Part shown: positions 28,922-38,817 of the stretch, piece after piece
How positions within the stretch are numbered: position 1 is the stretch's first letter
How the letters are laid out: every line of letters starts with the position of its first letter
Source of the DNA: Staphylococcus schleiferi
GTDB taxonomy: Bacteria > Bacillota > Bacilli > Staphylococcales > Staphylococcaceae
Assembly: GCF_900458895.1 (NCBI RefSeq)
Contig: NZ_LR962863.1
Coordinates: forward strand, 1,922,001-1,986,000
Length of the DNA stretch: 64,000 bases
Direction: 5' to 3'
Notes under the pieces: model-generated
Told to the model about the DNA's origin: nothing
What the model saw: the letters and a program-made list of their open reading frames with translations, nothing else
Database searches by the model: none
Made by a program: the position numbers and the translations under genes

Positions 28922-29104
28922 ATGAAATACTTCATCACATTGATTTGGGCTATTTTACTTTTAGAAATGGTCAATTTTGTTTTAAATAGTCTTAATGGTG
29001 GAGGGCCAATTAACCTTATCACACCAATTTTTCTTGCTGTAGTTATGGTTATTGTGATTGCACTCTTGGATGTCGCTGGTAGACCGAACCACGATTCGCA
29101 TTAG
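28922..29104 (+). CDS. DUF2929/YjzD-like small membrane protein
   Basis: A 60-residue protein with two predicted membrane helices (about residues 3-22 and 30-52), the first followed by the loop NSLNGGGPINL, and a short polar tail GRPNHDSH. It matches the firmicute DUF2929 family divergent from fabH (B. subtilis yjzD); function unknown. I start at MKYFITL, with GGAGG 8 nt upstream. A terminator follows about 75 nt after the stop. Confidence 0.8.
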   Translation: MKYFITLIWAILLLEMVNFVLNSLNGGGPINLITPIFLAVVMVIVIALLDVAGRPNHDSH

Positions 29105-29175
29105 CGAAAGCCTTATTGAGTAGGGCATTGAAATTGCCTTTACTATGCAAGAGACCCACGTTCTCAATCATCGAT

Positions 29176-29226
29176 AAAGCCCGAGATTTTCGTATTCTAT
29201 ACGAATTCATCTCGGGCTTCGTTTTT
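29176..29226 (+). terminator. Terminator downstream of the YjzD-like gene
   Basis: AAGCCCGAGAT pairs perfectly with ATCTCGGGCTT, followed by CGTTTTT. An inner CGTAT/ATACG pair extends the structure. Confidence 0.85.
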
Positions 29227-29321
29227 ATCTCTTTAATATTATGAAGTATGTTGAATTACTCAGTCTCCATCGCTTAACGGCTGGATCTTACAATCGTAAT
29301 TTGTTTAAATATAAACCGAAT

Positions 29322-29362
29322 AAAAATAGCCATGAAATCATTTATTCAAGATTTCTAATGGC
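29322..29362. terminator. Terminator downstream of the acid phosphatase
   Basis: AAATAGCCAT-GAAATC pairs with GATTTC-TAATGGCTATTT, with A/T-rich flanks; 18 nt beyond the minus-strand stop at 29380. Confidence 0.8.
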
Positions 29363-29379
29363 TATTTCTTTTACTATAC

Positions 29380-30276
29380 TTATTTCATATCAATTGTTTT
29401 AACTTTGTTTGTTTTTTGATCGAAATATTTAAGTGATTGTTTACGTTTTTCTAATTTTTGTTTCGCGCTGATACTGTAGTCATTGTTGTACAATGTCGCT
29501 TCCCAGCTACCATACATTGGGTTAGGGAAAATAATGTATTTGCTTCCAAAATCGTCTTCGTGTTGTCTTACAAGTTCTTCACGTGATTTTGCTGTCGGTT
29601 GTTTTGGCTCATCAAAATCAAGCAAGTTATCACCAAACAGCATCACTAAGTTGTAATCAGTGCGTACTTTATCACGGCGCTCTGTTTTACCCTTTTCGCC
29701 TTCTTTTTTCAACAATACGTGTTTTTTGTCAGCTTGTGGTAATTTTTCTTTTTTCAAGTTTTTAATCGTAGCGTCAAGATCTTTTTCATGTGAACGGTCA
29801 GAGACATAGAATATTTCTACATCATGCTTGTCCGCATATTTCAAGAAGTCTTTAGCACCATATACTGGTTTTGCTTGTGCGCTTTTTACCCACTCATGCC
29901 AACCTTCTGGGAATGTTTTACCATTTAAAACACTCGCAGCTTGGTAAGGTGAATTATCAAGTACTGTTTCATCAATATCAAGAACGATGGCTAATTTTTT
30001 ACCACCTTTATGATTTTTAATTTTTTTGCTCAATGTTTCTTTAGCTGTATTATAACCTTGCGCATATAACGCTTTAGCTTCAGCAGAATTTTGATACCAA
30101 GAAACACTCATCATGTTTTGTTGTGCTAGTTCTTTTGTCGCTTGAGTTTCTGCTTGTGCTGTCGTTTGTTGTGCTTGAGTCGCTTGGCCACCTCCTGCAT
30201 ATGCTTGATAAGGTACGCTTGAAGAAGCAATACCTAAAGCTAAAAGTGCTGCAGTCGTCTTTGTCCATTTATTCAT
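29380..30276 (-). CDS. Secreted HAD-superfamily acid phosphatase (class B / e(P4)-like)
   Basis: The 298-residue precursor has a signal peptide (MNKWTKTTAALLALGIASSS...YQAYA) with an AxA cleavage site and no lipobox, so the enzyme is probably secreted rather than lipid-anchored like Haemophilus e(P4). HAD motif I is LAIVLDIDETVLDN, with two nucleophile/acid aspartates; motif II is FYVSDRS; the later motif is LVMLFGDNLLDFD. These enzymes remove phosphate from nucleotides outside the cell. I start at MNKWTK, with AAAGGTG about 8 nt upstream; an upstream GTG would add four residues. Monocistronic. Confidence 0.87.
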   Translation of the reverse strand: MNKWTKTTAALLALGIASSSVPYQAYAGGGQATQAQQTTAQAETQATKELAQQNMMSVSWYQNSAEAKALYAQGYNTAKETLSKKIKNHKGGKKLAIVLDIDETVLDNSPYQAASVLNGKTFPEGWHEWVKSAQAKPVYGAKDFLKYADKHDVEIFYVSDRSHEKDLDATIKNLKKEKLPQADKKHVLLKKEGEKGKTERRDKVRTDYNLVMLFGDNLLDFDEPKQPTAKSREELVRQHEDDFGSKYIIFPNPMYGSWEATLYNNDYSISAKQKLEKRKQSLKYFDQKTNKVKTIDMK

Positions 30277-30435
30277 GTATTTTGTCACCTTTTTCCTATG
30301 TATTATGTGCGAAACAGAAATAAAAAGTCATTATCTTATCCACACATATATATTATATGCTTTTATAGTAAATCTCAATATTTCTATAAAATTTTTAACA
30401 TTTTTTACAATACATCTGTGCACAATTGAAATAAT

Positions 30436-30478
30436 AAGAGTAGGACACGAAAATACAATTGCTTTCAGTCCTACTCTT
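30436..30478 (-). terminator. Terminator downstream of clpB
   Basis: AAGAGTAGGAC (30436-30446) pairs perfectly with GTCCTACTCTT (30468-30478); the minus-strand exit is T-rich (ATTATTTC). Confidence 0.75.
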
Positions 30479-30514
30479 ACGTTTCAGTTAATTTCAGTTA
30501 TATTAGATGAAGCT

Positions 30515-33133
30515 TTAAACTTCTACTTCAGTCGTCGGTTTTTCGACTTTAAAGTGTATTTCATTGTCTTCTAAATAACCATACACTTTTGTACCTTCTG
30601 GAAGATGATCTTTAATCATCATTCTTGCTAAAGGTGTTTCGACATGTCTTTGAACAAAACGTTTTAATGGACGTGCACCAAACTGTGGTTCGTATGCTTC
30701 TTCACCCATCCATTTTTCAGCTTCATCACTCATTTCGAGTTGGATGCGTTGATCCATTAAGCGCATGTTTAAATTGTTGAGGATTTTATCAACAATCATT
30801 TTCATATCATCAATAGAAAGCGGTTTGAATAACACAATATCGTCCATTCTGTTTAAAATTTCTGGTTTAAAATATGCATTCAAACTGCTAGTGACTGCTT
30901 TTTCTGTTTCTTCAGTAATAACACCTGTATCTTTTACGTTTTCTAATAAAATTTGTGAACCAATGTTACTTGTCATAATGATGATTGCATTTTTGAAATC
31001 TACACTACGACCTTTAGAATCAGTAAGTCGACCTTCATCTAAAATTTGAAGCAACACATTAAATACATCCGTATGTGCTTTTTCTATCTCATCTAACAAA
31101 ATAACAGAATAAGGGTTCCGTCTCACTGCTTCAGTTAATTGACCACCTTCATCGTGTCCAACGTATCCCGGAGGTGCACCAATTAATCTTGAGACAGAAT
31201 GTTTTTCCATATATTCACTCATATCGATACGAATCATATGTTTTTCTGAATCAAACAATGATGAAGCCAATGCTTTAGCAAGCTCTGTTTTACCAACACC
31301 CGTAGGTCCTAAGAACAAGAATGAACCAATTGGACGGTTAGGATCTTTAATCCCCGCTCTTGCACGTACAACAGCGTCTGATACAAGGTCAACGGCTTGA
31401 TCTTGTCCTACCACACGACGATGAAGGATATCAGATAAGTGCAACAATTTTTCGCGTTCTGTTTCAACAAGTTTTGAAACTGGAATACCTGTCCATTGAC
31501 TTACAATTTCTCCAATTTCTTCATCAGTTACAACTTCACGTATAATGCGATCAGAATCTTCGCCTTGTTCTTCTTGGAATGAAGCTTCGAGTGCTTTCAA
31601 TTCTTTTTCAAGCTCTGGTATTTTACCGTGTTGTAATACCGCTGCTTTTTCCAAGTCATAATTATTTTCTGCATCTTCTAAAGCTTTACGACTTTCATCA
31701 AGTTCTGCCCGTTTTTCTTGTACTTTAGCAATTTTTTCTTTTTCATTTTCAACACGCGCTTGTAAAGCCGCTTGTTTTTCTTTTTCTTCAGCGAGTTCTT
31801 CTTGTAACTCTTTCAAACGAATACGACTTGCTTCATCTGATTCTTTTTTCAATGCGTTTTCTTCAATTTCTAATTGCATCACACGACGGTTCGCTTGGTC
31901 TAATTCAGTAGGGTTAGAACCCATTTCAGTTCTGATTGTTGCTGAAGCTTGGTCGACAAGGTCAATGGCTTTGTCTGGCAAGAATCGATCCGTAATATAA
32001 CGATCAGATAGCTCTGCAGCAGCAACGAGCGCACGGTCTTGAATGCGTACACCATGATGCACTTCATAACGTTCTTTTAAACCACGTAAAATAGAAATCG
32101 TATCTTCAATATTAGGTTCAGCAACATTCACTTTTTGAAAACGTCGTTCTAAAGCTGAATCTTTCTCAATATATTCTCGATATTCATTCAAAGTTGTGGC
32201 ACCGATACAGTGCAACTCTCCTCGTGCCAACATCGGTTTAAGCATATTACCTGCATCCATAGCACCGTCAGTTTTACCTGCACCTACTAGCATATGAATT
32301 TCATCTATAAATAACAAAATACGTCCGTCTGATTCTTTGACTTCTTTTAATACTGCTTTTAATCTTTCTTCAAATTCACCACGGTATTTTGCGCCAGCCA
32401 CAAGTGCACTTAAATCGAGCTCGAATACCGTTTTATCAAGCAATGAATCAGGAACATCTTTTTTTACAATTCGTTGTGCTAAGCCTTCAACGATTGCTGT
32501 TTTACCTACACCAGGTTCTCCGATTAATACTGGATTATTTTTTGTTTTACGACTCAAAATACGGATTGTGTTACGAATTTCTTCATCTCGTCCAATAACA
32601 GGATCCATGTTGCCTTTACGTACCTCTTCCACTAAGTCACGTCCATATTTTGATAATGCTTCATAGTTGACTTCAGGGTTTTGTGTAGTCACATGATTCC
32701 CTCCTCTTATCTTTTTAATGATTTCGACAATCACTTCTTTTTTATGTTCAACAAAACGTTTCATCGTTTCATCAATATCTATCGCTGCTAGCAAAATGTG
32801 CTCCATTGATATAAATTGATCATCATACGTTTTCATATAGTTTTCTGCAGTTGTAAAAAGTTGATTCGTTTGTGGCGAAATATACTGACCATATTGTACT
32901 TGATCGCCTTTCATTGTTGGGTAACTTTTCAATTTATTATCTAAAGCGCGTTCTAACTCTTCTATATTAATATTTGCACGCTCTAATACACTTTTAAATA
33001 AACTATCTGGTTCTTCGAGAACTGCTTTAAGTACAGCTTCTACTTCTATATTGGTTAATTGATAGGTTTTTGCATAATCAATTGCTTTCTGAAGTGCATT
33101 TTGAATTGCATGTGTCATTTGATTAATATCCAA
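30515..33133 (-). CDS. clpB: Disaggregase ClpB
   Basis: AAA+ chaperone that rescues aggregated proteins with DnaK. The 872-residue protein has an N-domain (about 1-150), NBD1 with Walker A GEPGVGKT (about 205) and Walker [16 protein letters not shown], a coiled-coil middle domain (about 405-520, rich in Glu/Lys), NBD2 with GPTGVGKT (about 605), [11 protein letters not shown], and the C-terminal [17 protein letters not shown]. No ClpP-docking loop is expected. It starts with TTG; GAGGGGTG is about 9 nt upstream, and the N-terminus ([14 protein letters not shown]) matches the S. aureus protein. Two CtsR boxes flank the promoter. Confidence 0.97.
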   Translation of the reverse strand: MDINQMTHAIQNALQKAIDYAKTYQLTNIEVEAVLKAVLEEPDSLFKSVLERANINIEELERALDNKLKSYPTMKGDQVQYGQYISPQTNQLFTTAENYMKTYDDQFISMEHILLAAIDIDETMKRFVEHKKEVIVEIIKKIRGGNHVTTQNPEVNYEALSKYGRDLVEEVRKGNMDPVIGRDEEIRNTIRILSRKTKNNPVLIGEPGVGKTAIVEGLAQRIVKKDVPDSLLDKTVFELDLSALVAGAKYRGEFEERLKAVLKEVKESDGRILLFIDEIHMLVGAGKTDGAMDAGNMLKPMLARGELHCIGATTLNEYREYIEKDSALERRFQKVNVAEPNIEDTISILRGLKERYEVHHGVRIQDRALVAAAELSDRYITDRFLPDKAIDLVDQASATIRTEMGSNPTELDQANRRVMQLEIEENALKKESDEASRIRLKELQEELAEEKEKQAALQARVENEKEKIAKVQEKRAELDESRKALEDAENNYDLEKAAVLQHGKIPELEKELKALEASFQEEQGEDSDRIIREVVTDEEIGEIVSQWTGIPVSKLVETEREKLLHLSDILHRRVVGQDQAVDLVSDAVVRARAGIKDPNRPIGSFLFLGPTGVGKTELAKALASSLFDSEKHMIRIDMSEYMEKHSVSRLIGAPPGYVGHDEGGQLTEAVRRNPYSVILLDEIEKAHTDVFNVLLQILDEGRLTDSKGRSVDFKNAIIIMTSNIGSQILLENVKDTGVITEETEKAVTSSLNAYFKPEILNRMDDIVLFKPLSIDDMKMIVDKILNNLNMRLMDQRIQLEMSDEAEKWMGEEAYEPQFGARPLKRFVQRHVETPLARMMIKDHLPEGTKVYGYLEDNEIHFKVEKPTTEVEV

Positions 33134-33171
33134 AATGGCTCACCCCTCTATTAAAATAGGTCAATGTTGAC

Positions 33172-33188
33172 TTTGACTTTCTTTGACC
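33172..33188 (-). promoter_or_regulatory. CtsR box 1 of clpB
   Basis: Minus strand GGTCAAAGAAAGTCAAA, matching the CtsR heptad repeat GGTCAAANANRGTCAAA. It lies just downstream of the -10, in the leader. Confidence 0.9.
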
Positions 33189-33196
33189 TTAGTTAT

Positions 33197-33225
33197 ATTA
33201 TACCCCTTGCTATCAGAAAAATCAA
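33197..33225 (-). promoter_or_regulatory. clpB sigma-A promoter
   Basis: TTGATT -35 (33220-33225) and consensus TATAAT -10 (33197-33202) are 17 bp apart, sandwiched between the two CtsR boxes. Confidence 0.85.
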
Positions 33226-33232
33226 TGCTTAG

Positions 33233-33249
33233 TTTGACTTTTTTTGACC
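33233..33249 (-). promoter_or_regulatory. CtsR box 2 of clpB
   Basis: Minus strand GGTCAAAAAAAGTCAAA, a full CtsR match, just upstream of the -35. Confidence 0.9.
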
Positions 33250-33347
33250 TTTTTAAAAAATTAAATTTCTAGCGCTTTGAAAGGTACATCTATGCATTTG
33301 CCTGGTATTTTGAATTTAAAACATTGCGATTTATTACTTATAAAATA

Positions 33348-33393
33348 AGTCGCGACAAAACCCACCTGATAACTGGTCGTTTTCATCGCGACT
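33348..33393 (-). terminator. Terminator downstream of the acyltransferase
   Basis: AGTCGCGA pairs with TCGCGACT, with an inner AAAAC/GTTTT pair; the minus-strand exit is TTATTTTAT. Confidence 0.65.
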
Positions 33394-33433
33394 GTAATAC
33401 ATCATTCTTTTTTTCATCCTTTTACTACTGGTA

Positions 33434-35275
33434 CTATTTTTTATCTGTAGGATGATTTTTTTCTATTTCATGAATGATACTATGCGTTAATGCTCTTACA
33501 CCCGGTGGCTCTAAATGAATGCCATCTGGCGCAAAATATTCTGTATGATTTGCAGATTTTTGATACCAATCGACTAATGTCACATTTCCACGTTTTTTAG
33601 CTGCCTTTTTCAATACATCATTGACATGTCCTTCATAAGAACGCGGGACTCTTGTATTGACAACATAAATATCTGCTTTATCAAATAAGTCTAACAACGT
33701 ATCAAGCTGGTCCTCTGTAAAGTCTCCGTTTGTTCCTAACTCTAAAACGACAATATCATCTTTGTTTTTATATTGCTTGTAGTTCTCTTTGACTAACGGA
33801 ATCGCTTGAATGAGATTTCGTCCAACCTTACCATTAATATCCGCATTGGATACATAAGATTTAAAGTAATCTCCAATATCCACCATAACTGAATCACCAA
33901 TAAGTAGTGGTTTCCATGAAGCATACTGACTATGATCTCCTTTAACAGTGAAACCATTGATTTCAAGTTGTGGCAGAGGTAATGGTCTGACAATAAGTTT
34001 GTCTAATTCTTCAGTATTGACCTCAGTGACATGCTGTGCCTTATGGTTTGATAGTGAATTGAATGCACCAGCAAAAACGAGCACAGTAGGTAATAGTAAA
34101 ATAAGTACAAGCCAAGTCCGTAAAACTTTTTGCGATCGCCAGTTTCTAAGTTGTTTGAAAGTAAAAGCATGGAACCCCATTTTTCTGAAAGGTTGTTCAA
34201 TGAAGCGATATGAAAATTCTGCCATACCAAACATTAGCAGAAGCTCAATTAAATAGACAAACGTCGGTATTTGTCCTTGTACAAATTGGTGATGAATAAA
34301 TACAATGATTGGATAGTGCCAAAGATATAAACTATATGAGCGACTTCCAATATATGTAAAAACCCGATTACCTAATAATTTAGCAAAATAGCCTGAAGGA
34401 TGTACACTACTTGCAATGATGAATAAAGTGACACCTGAGATAAGAAAAAAGCCACCATAATATAACCAATTGCTTGCTTCTTCAACATTTTTAAAACATA
34501 AGATTAGAATCACTAAGCCGATTAATCCAACAGCATCGATTATACTTTTTAAAGTTTGATTGATTTTAGCACTCAACTTAAAAGGCGGCCATATCCATGC
34601 AAGAATAACCCCCATTAATAAAGTTTGTAGACGTGTATCCGTACCAAAATAGACACGTGCGACATTTTCTTGTGGCACATATAATACCGCCATTGTCACA
34701 AGTGATATAAAGAGTAATGTATAAAAAGTGATTCGAATCCATTTTGTTCGTCGTACGAAAGTCAATAAGCCTAAAAGGACAACTGGAAAAACAAGATAAA
34801 ATTGTTCCTCAATTGCGAGTGACCATAAATGTTTAAAAGGTGCAACCGCAAATTGTTCAAAATAATCTACGTTTTGAATGATATACCACCAATTTGAAAC
34901 ATAAAAAACCGCAGCAACCGCATCTGCACGAATCGGTTTGATTTCTGAAGGCTCAAAAATGAGCGTCAACAGTAAGACACTCATAATCAGAAAAAATACC
35001 GCTGGAATGAGTCGCTTAAACCGTCTCAACCAAAATGATTTTAAATCAATTTTGCCCGTATTGTAATATTCTGTTAGCAATAAACTCGTAATCAAATAAC
35101 CTGAGATAACAAAAAATGTATCTACCCCTAAAAAACCACCTGGTAACCATTGTGGATTGAGATGGTAAATGATAATAGCGATGACCGCCACAGCTCTTAA
35201 TCCGTCTAACCCTGGCATATATCGTGATTTTAAATGACTTTTCCCTCTATGTTCAAAATCCCACACACGCATCAT
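33434..35275 (-). CDS. OatA-like membrane acyltransferase with SGNH domain
   Basis: The roughly 613-residue protein combines an acyltransferase-3 membrane domain (about residues 15-365, 10-11 helices, starting RYMPGLDGLRAVAVIAIIIYHL) with an extracellular SGNH domain (about 430-610). SGNH block I is LLIGDSVMVDIG, block III LELGTNGDFT, and the final Asp/His are in APDGIHLEPPG. OatA O-acetylates peptidoglycan and confers lysozyme resistance; staphylococci carry at least one OatA paralogue, so the acceptor here is uncertain. I start at the ATG at 35275; its twin ATG follows directly. Single gene with its own terminator. Confidence 0.88.
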   Translation of the reverse strand: MMRVWDFEHRGKSHLKSRYMPGLDGLRAVAVIAIIIYHLNPQWLPGGFLGVDTFFVISGYLITSLLLTEYYNTGKIDLKSFWLRRFKRLIPAVFFLIMSVLLLTLIFEPSEIKPIRADAVAAVFYVSNWWYIIQNVDYFEQFAVAPFKHLWSLAIEEQFYLVFPVVLLGLLTFVRRTKWIRITFYTLLFISLVTMAVLYVPQENVARVYFGTDTRLQTLLMGVILAWIWPPFKLSAKINQTLKSIIDAVGLIGLVILILCFKNVEEASNWLYYGGFFLISGVTLFIIASSVHPSGYFAKLLGNRVFTYIGSRSYSLYLWHYPIIVFIHHQFVQGQIPTFVYLIELLLMFGMAEFSYRFIEQPFRKMGFHAFTFKQLRNWRSQKVLRTWLVLILLLPTVLVFAGAFNSLSNHKAQHVTEVNTEELDKLIVRPLPLPQLEINGFTVKGDHSQYASWKPLLIGDSVMVDIGDYFKSYVSNADINGKVGRNLIQAIPLVKENYKQYKNKDDIVVLELGTNGDFTEDQLDTLLDLFDKADIYVVNTRVPRSYEGHVNDVLKKAAKKRGNVTLVDWYQKSANHTEYFAPDGIHLEPPGVRALTHSIIHEIEKNHPTDKK

Positions 35276-35424
35276 TCTTTCCAAATTAATGTAATATTGT
35301 ACAAACTATGTATTGATTATTTATTGTATACTCTTATTTCAAATCGCGCAATTCTAATTTAGCCTTCAAAACTAAAAAGAATTTATATGATAAAAAAGGT
35401 TTGCACATCAATCCCAAAATAAAT

Positions 35425-35473
35425 AGCGCTCAGATGATTTTTAATAGAAAATCGTCTGAACGCTTCCTTTTTA
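35425..35473 (+). terminator. Terminator-like hairpin inside element copy B
   Basis: AGCGCTCAGATGATTTT pairs with AAAATCGTCTGAACGCT (17 positions, 3 mismatches), followed by TCCTTTTT. No plus-strand gene ends near it, so it probably came with the element. Confidence 0.65.
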
Positions 35474-35576
35474 TGATAAAACTTCGTTTATGCGTGTCAT
35501 AACTCACTAATATAGTTAAAAATAATCACTTTGGCATCATTTAATGAATAGCGACAAGAACTAAATTAACGATGAA

Positions 35577-35768
35577 TTGATTTATCCACATCATAAACGT
35601 TTAGGATTTAAAATATATGCATATCGAAATAAACGATATTTAATTGAAAATACATTCACTTCGATGCGTCTCTATCATTTTTGCGGTTTTGATTTTCTAA
35701 AAAGCTTTCATCGTCTCATAAAATTGCCCTCTTTATCTTCATGTTTACAACATGATTGTCATAATTAA
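35577..35768 (+). pseudogene. Remnant of a transposase C-terminus (IS5-like)
   Basis: A 63-residue open stretch. IYPHHKRLGFKIYAYRNK then RYLIENTFTSMRLYHF and FDFLKSFHRLIKL resemble the end of IS5-family DDE transposases, where a P(R/K)K stretch precedes RxxIExxFxxLKxFRR and then a YDKLxxxFxAxIxLA helix. No N-terminal catalytic region or terminal inverted repeats are seen. It is inside element copy B; the equivalent part of copy A is mostly deleted. The family call is by eye and tentative. Confidence 0.45.
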
Positions 35769-35954
35769 CAAGAAGATTATATGAGATTTCTGTATTGCAT
35801 CCAAAATTCAATTTGGCTTCATCGTAGTTTGTACTTCAATTAAACCAAATTGAGTTGAGACTTTAGCACCTATACAAGAAAGTCCAAGAAGGCATAGTTA
35901 CCTATGCCTTTATATCCCGAACTCTTTATAATGATGGCTCACCTTACAACGCAT

Positions 35955-36263
35955 TTAACTTACGCCTAGTGCGATTTTTGCGTAACGTGACATCATGTCT
36001 TTACTCCATGGTGGATTCCAAACAATATTCACTTCTGTATCTTGAATTTCTGGAAGTTCTGCTAATACTGTTTTCACTTGATCTACAATTTGCGGTCCAA
36101 GCGGACAACCAATTGAAGTTAATGTCATCTCAACAGTACACAATCCATCATCATCTAAATCTACTTTATAAACAAGTCCTAAGTTAACGACATCTATACC
36201 TAATTCAGGATCTATTACATTTTCTAATGCACCAAGTATGCTATCTTTAAGTGCCTCTTCCAT
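35955..36263 (-). CDS. sufT: SufT / MIP18-family (DUF59) Fe-S assembly factor
   Basis: A 102-residue DUF59 protein with the family core NVIDPELGIDVVNLGLVYKV, MTLTSIGCPLGPQIVDQV (holding the conserved Cys) and NIVWNPPWSKDMMS. In S. aureus SufT helps mature Fe-S proteins when demand is high. I start at MEEALKD, with GAGGTGA close upstream; the track back to an earlier codon would add three residues without a site. Monocistronic, divergent from the HAD phosphatase. Confidence 0.9.
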   Translation of the reverse strand: MEEALKDSILGALENVIDPELGIDVVNLGLVYKVDLDDDGLCTVEMTLTSIGCPLGPQIVDQVKTVLAELPEIQDTEVNIVWNPPWSKDMMSRYAKIALGVS

Positions 36264-36377
36264 CCGTATCACCTCTTTAATCTTATTACTAGTAACAATA
36301 TATCAAAATCCCCACTTTTCGACAATAAAATGCTATGATATTGATACATTGAAACTTGGTATTAAGGAGAATTATGA

Positions 36378-37199
36378 ATGAAGCAATTTTTAATTTGTTT
36401 AGATTTAGATGGGACATTATTAAATGACCAAAAAGAAATATCACCCTACACTTTCCGTGTTCTAAAAACGCTTCAACAACAGGGACATGCAATTATGATC
36501 GCTACAGGTAGACCGTACAGAGCCAGTCGCTTATATTATGAACAACTTGGCCTCAATACACCTGTAGTGAATTTTAATGGTGCCTTTGTACATCATCCGC
36601 ATGATCCCCAATTCCAAACGCAACATCATCGTTTAGATGAAGGAATTGCCACAAGTATCATCGAATCACTTAAAAAAATGGAAATTCAAAATTTAATTGC
36701 TGAAGTTAAAGACTGTGTCTTTATAGATCAACCTGATCATCGCCTTTTTGAGGGCTTTAGTATGGGAAACCCTGTCACAAAAGTTGGAGATTTAAGAGAA
36801 AACTTAAATGAAGATCCAACGAGCTTACTCATTGAAGCAGATGAAATGATGATTCCACGTATTAAACAAATGCTCACACGCTTTTACGCTGAAAATATCG
36901 AACATCGTCGTTGGGGCGCCCCTTTCCCAGTGATTGAAATTGTTAAAAAAGGGATTAGTAAAGCTGTCGGTATTGATTACGTTAAAGATTATCTTCAAAT
37001 TGATCACGACCAGATTATCGCATTTGGTGACGAGGACAATGATATCGAAATGATAAAGTATGCTGAACACGGTGTGGCTATGGGAAATGCAATAGATGAA
37101 TTAAAACATGTTGCAAAAGAGACAACTCTGTCTAATAATGAAGATGGTATAGGTTTATATTTAAATGAATTTTTTAATTTGAATATTTCGAAAGAATAA
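36378..37199 (+). CDS. Cof-type HAD hydrolase
   Basis: A 273-residue phosphatase of the HAD IIB (Cof) subfamily. Motif I LDLDGTLLND carries both catalytic aspartates, motif II is MIATGRPYRASR, the cap lies at about residues 85-190, motif III Lys is in EIVKKGISKA and motif IV is IAFGDEDNDIEM. Substrates are usually sugar phosphates, FMN or phosphorylated metabolites; the sequence does not decide. AAGGAG is about 10 nt upstream. cdr starts 42 nt after its stop, so the two are probably cotranscribed. Confidence 0.9.
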   Translation: MKQFLICLDLDGTLLNDQKEISPYTFRVLKTLQQQGHAIMIATGRPYRASRLYYEQLGLNTPVVNFNGAFVHHPHDPQFQTQHHRLDEGIATSIIESLKKMEIQNLIAEVKDCVFIDQPDHRLFEGFSMGNPVTKVGDLRENLNEDPTSLLIEADEMMIPRIKQMLTRFYAENIEHRRWGAPFPVIEIVKKGISKAVGIDYVKDYLQIDHDQIIAFGDEDNDIEMIKYAEHGVAMGNAIDELKHVAKETTLSNNEDGIGLYLNEFFNLNISKE

Positions 37200-37241
37200 A
37201 AATTGAATTCAATAGAAAAGACACAAAGGAGAAAAAAAAAG

Positions 37242-38567
37242 ATGTCCAAAAAAATCATTGTTGTCGGAGCTGTCGCTGGTGGCGCCACATGTGCGAGCCA
37301 AATACGACGTTTAGACAGAGAAAGTAGCATCACAGTATATGAAAAAGACCGCGATATGAGCTTCGCGAATTGTGGTTTACCTTATTACCTCGGAAATGTT
37401 GTTGAGTCCCGTTCTAAATTGTTAGCAACAAATCCAGAGCAATTTAAAGAAAGCAAAGATATAACGGTAAAAGTGCACCATGAAGTTATTCAAATTAATA
37501 GTGCATCTAATAAAATTCAAGTTAAAAATCATTTAACGGGTGAAGTTTTTGAAGATGACTACGATATTCTCGTTTTAAGTCCAGGTGCACGCGCGTGTCA
37601 TCTTAACTTCGAAGCGCCTCACCTCTTTACATTACGTAATATGGAAGATACAGATAAAATTGATACTTTCATTGAACAAAATAACGTTCAGCGTGTCCTT
37701 ATTGTAGGTGCGGGTTATGTGAGTCTAGAAGTGCTTGAAAACTTGTATGAGCGTGGCTTACAACCTACACTCATCCACCGTTCCGAAGGTGTTAATAAAT
37801 TAATGGATCAAGATATGAATCAAGTTCTATTTGATGCGTTAGAAGCACGAAACATTCCTTACCGTTTGAATGAAGAAATTAAAGACATTTCAGGAAAAAC
37901 AGTCACATTTACTTCTGGTGCAGTAGAAGATTATGATTTAATCATTACAGGTGTAGGCGTGACACCGAACTCTGAATTTATTCAAGATTCAGGTGTTCAA
38001 CTTGATGCGAGAGGTTATATTCCAGTTAATGAACGTTTCCAAACAAATATTCCAAACATTTACGCGCTTGGGGATATTATTACAAGTTTCTACCGTCATG
38101 TTGATCAACCTGCACATGTACCATTAGCTTGGGGTGCACATAGAGGCGCTAGTATTATAGCTGAACAAGTTGCGGGTAATGATGCGATTACTTTTAAAGG
38201 GTATCTCGGTGCAAGTATCGTTAAATTTTTCGATTATACTTTAGCAAGTACAGGTCTTTCACCAAGAGAACTTAAAAATTATGATTATGAAATGGTCGAA
38301 GTGAATAGTCCTGCATGCGCAAATTATTACCCTCGTAATGCACGCATTCATCTTCGCGTTTATTTCGATAAAAAGACACGTCAACTTTTGAGAGCAGCAG
38401 CTGTCGGAGAAATGGGTGTCGATAAGCGTATCGATGTGCTCACGATGGCCATGATGCATCGTATGACTGTCGATGAATTGACAGAATTTGAAGTTGCGTA
38501 TGCCCCACCTTTCAGTCATCCTAAAGATTTAATCAATATGATTGGCTATAAAGCAAGAAACCTTTAA
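37242..38567 (+). CDS. cdr: Coenzyme A disulfide reductase
   Basis: Reduces CoA disulfide with NADPH; staphylococci use CoA as a main low-molecular-weight thiol. The 441-residue flavoprotein has the N-terminal FAD motif [17 protein letters not shown], the single active-site cysteine in [12 protein letters not shown] (about Cys43), the second nucleotide site [17 protein letters not shown] and [13 protein letters not shown]. Both active-site tyrosines of the family appear to be present near the C-terminal motifs ([19 protein letters not shown]). I start at MSKKIIVVG, with AAAGGAG about 9 nt upstream; an upstream ATG adds 13 residues with no site. Confidence 0.95.
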   Translation: MSKKIIVVGAVAGGATCASQIRRLDRESSITVYEKDRDMSFANCGLPYYLGNVVESRSKLLATNPEQFKESKDITVKVHHEVIQINSASNKIQVKNHLTGEVFEDDYDILVLSPGARACHLNFEAPHLFTLRNMEDTDKIDTFIEQNNVQRVLIVGAGYVSLEVLENLYERGLQPTLIHRSEGVNKLMDQDMNQVLFDALEARNIPYRLNEEIKDISGKTVTFTSGAVEDYDLIITGVGVTPNSEFIQDSGVQLDARGYIPVNERFQTNIPNIYALGDIITSFYRHVDQPAHVPLAWGAHRGASIIAEQVAGNDAITFKGYLGASIVKFFDYTLASTGLSPRELKNYDYEMVEVNSPACANYYPRNARIHLRVYFDKKTRQLLRAAAVGEMGVDKRIDVLTMAMMHRMTVDELTEFEVAYAPPFSHPKDLINMIGYKARNL

Positions 38568-38577
38568 TGCGTTAATA

Positions 38578-38729
38578 AAAGAGCGAAATAGATTCACAAT
38601 TTGTCGTTTGAAGCACAGAGTAGGACAATGCAATCAATTTAATTTTGTTGGCCTACTTTGACGAAGATAGTGTAGATTGTACAAAGCTTAAAATAAGCGC
38701 TGGCGTAATCTAGAAATCTTTTGCTCTTT
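38578..38729 (+). other. Structured non-coding region downstream of cdr
   Basis: AAAGAGC (38578-38584) and GCTCTTT (38723-38729) pair across about 140 nt. Inside, GTAGGaCAA pairs with TTGgCCTAC and AGATT with AATCT. TATTTG follows. It could be a long composite terminator or a processed 3'-UTR RNA. A canonical terminator comes later, at 38755. Confidence 0.4.
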
Positions 38730-38754
38730 ATTTGTATAAACCTTGCGATTAAGC

Positions 38755-38799
38755 AAAAAAGACGCGATAGGCGTAAAACGACCCATCGCGTCTTTTTTT
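38755..38799. terminator. Bidirectional terminator between cdr and the UPF0344 gene
   Basis: AAAAAAGACGCGAT pairs perfectly with ATCGCGTCTTTTTT around a 16-nt loop. Confidence 0.9.
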
Positions 38800-38817
38800 A
38801 ATCTTTTAAGTTTCGTA

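Larger units (their letters stand above)
35407..35917 (+). repeat. Composite intergenic element, copy B (no palindrome, keeps coding remnant)
   Basis: Plus-strand partner of the minus-strand stretch 3380-3001. In order: ATCAAT, AAAATAAATAG, a hairpin with CGCTTC and T-run (35425-35473), ATGATAAAACTTCGTTTATG, ACTAAATTAACGAT, CCACATCATAAACG, a transposase-like frame, ATTGAGTTGAGACTT, and GAAGGCA leading into a second perfect hairpin (AAGGCATAG/CTATGCCTT, 35888-35909). It fills nearly all of the gap between the acyltransferase and sufT. Confidence 0.75.
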
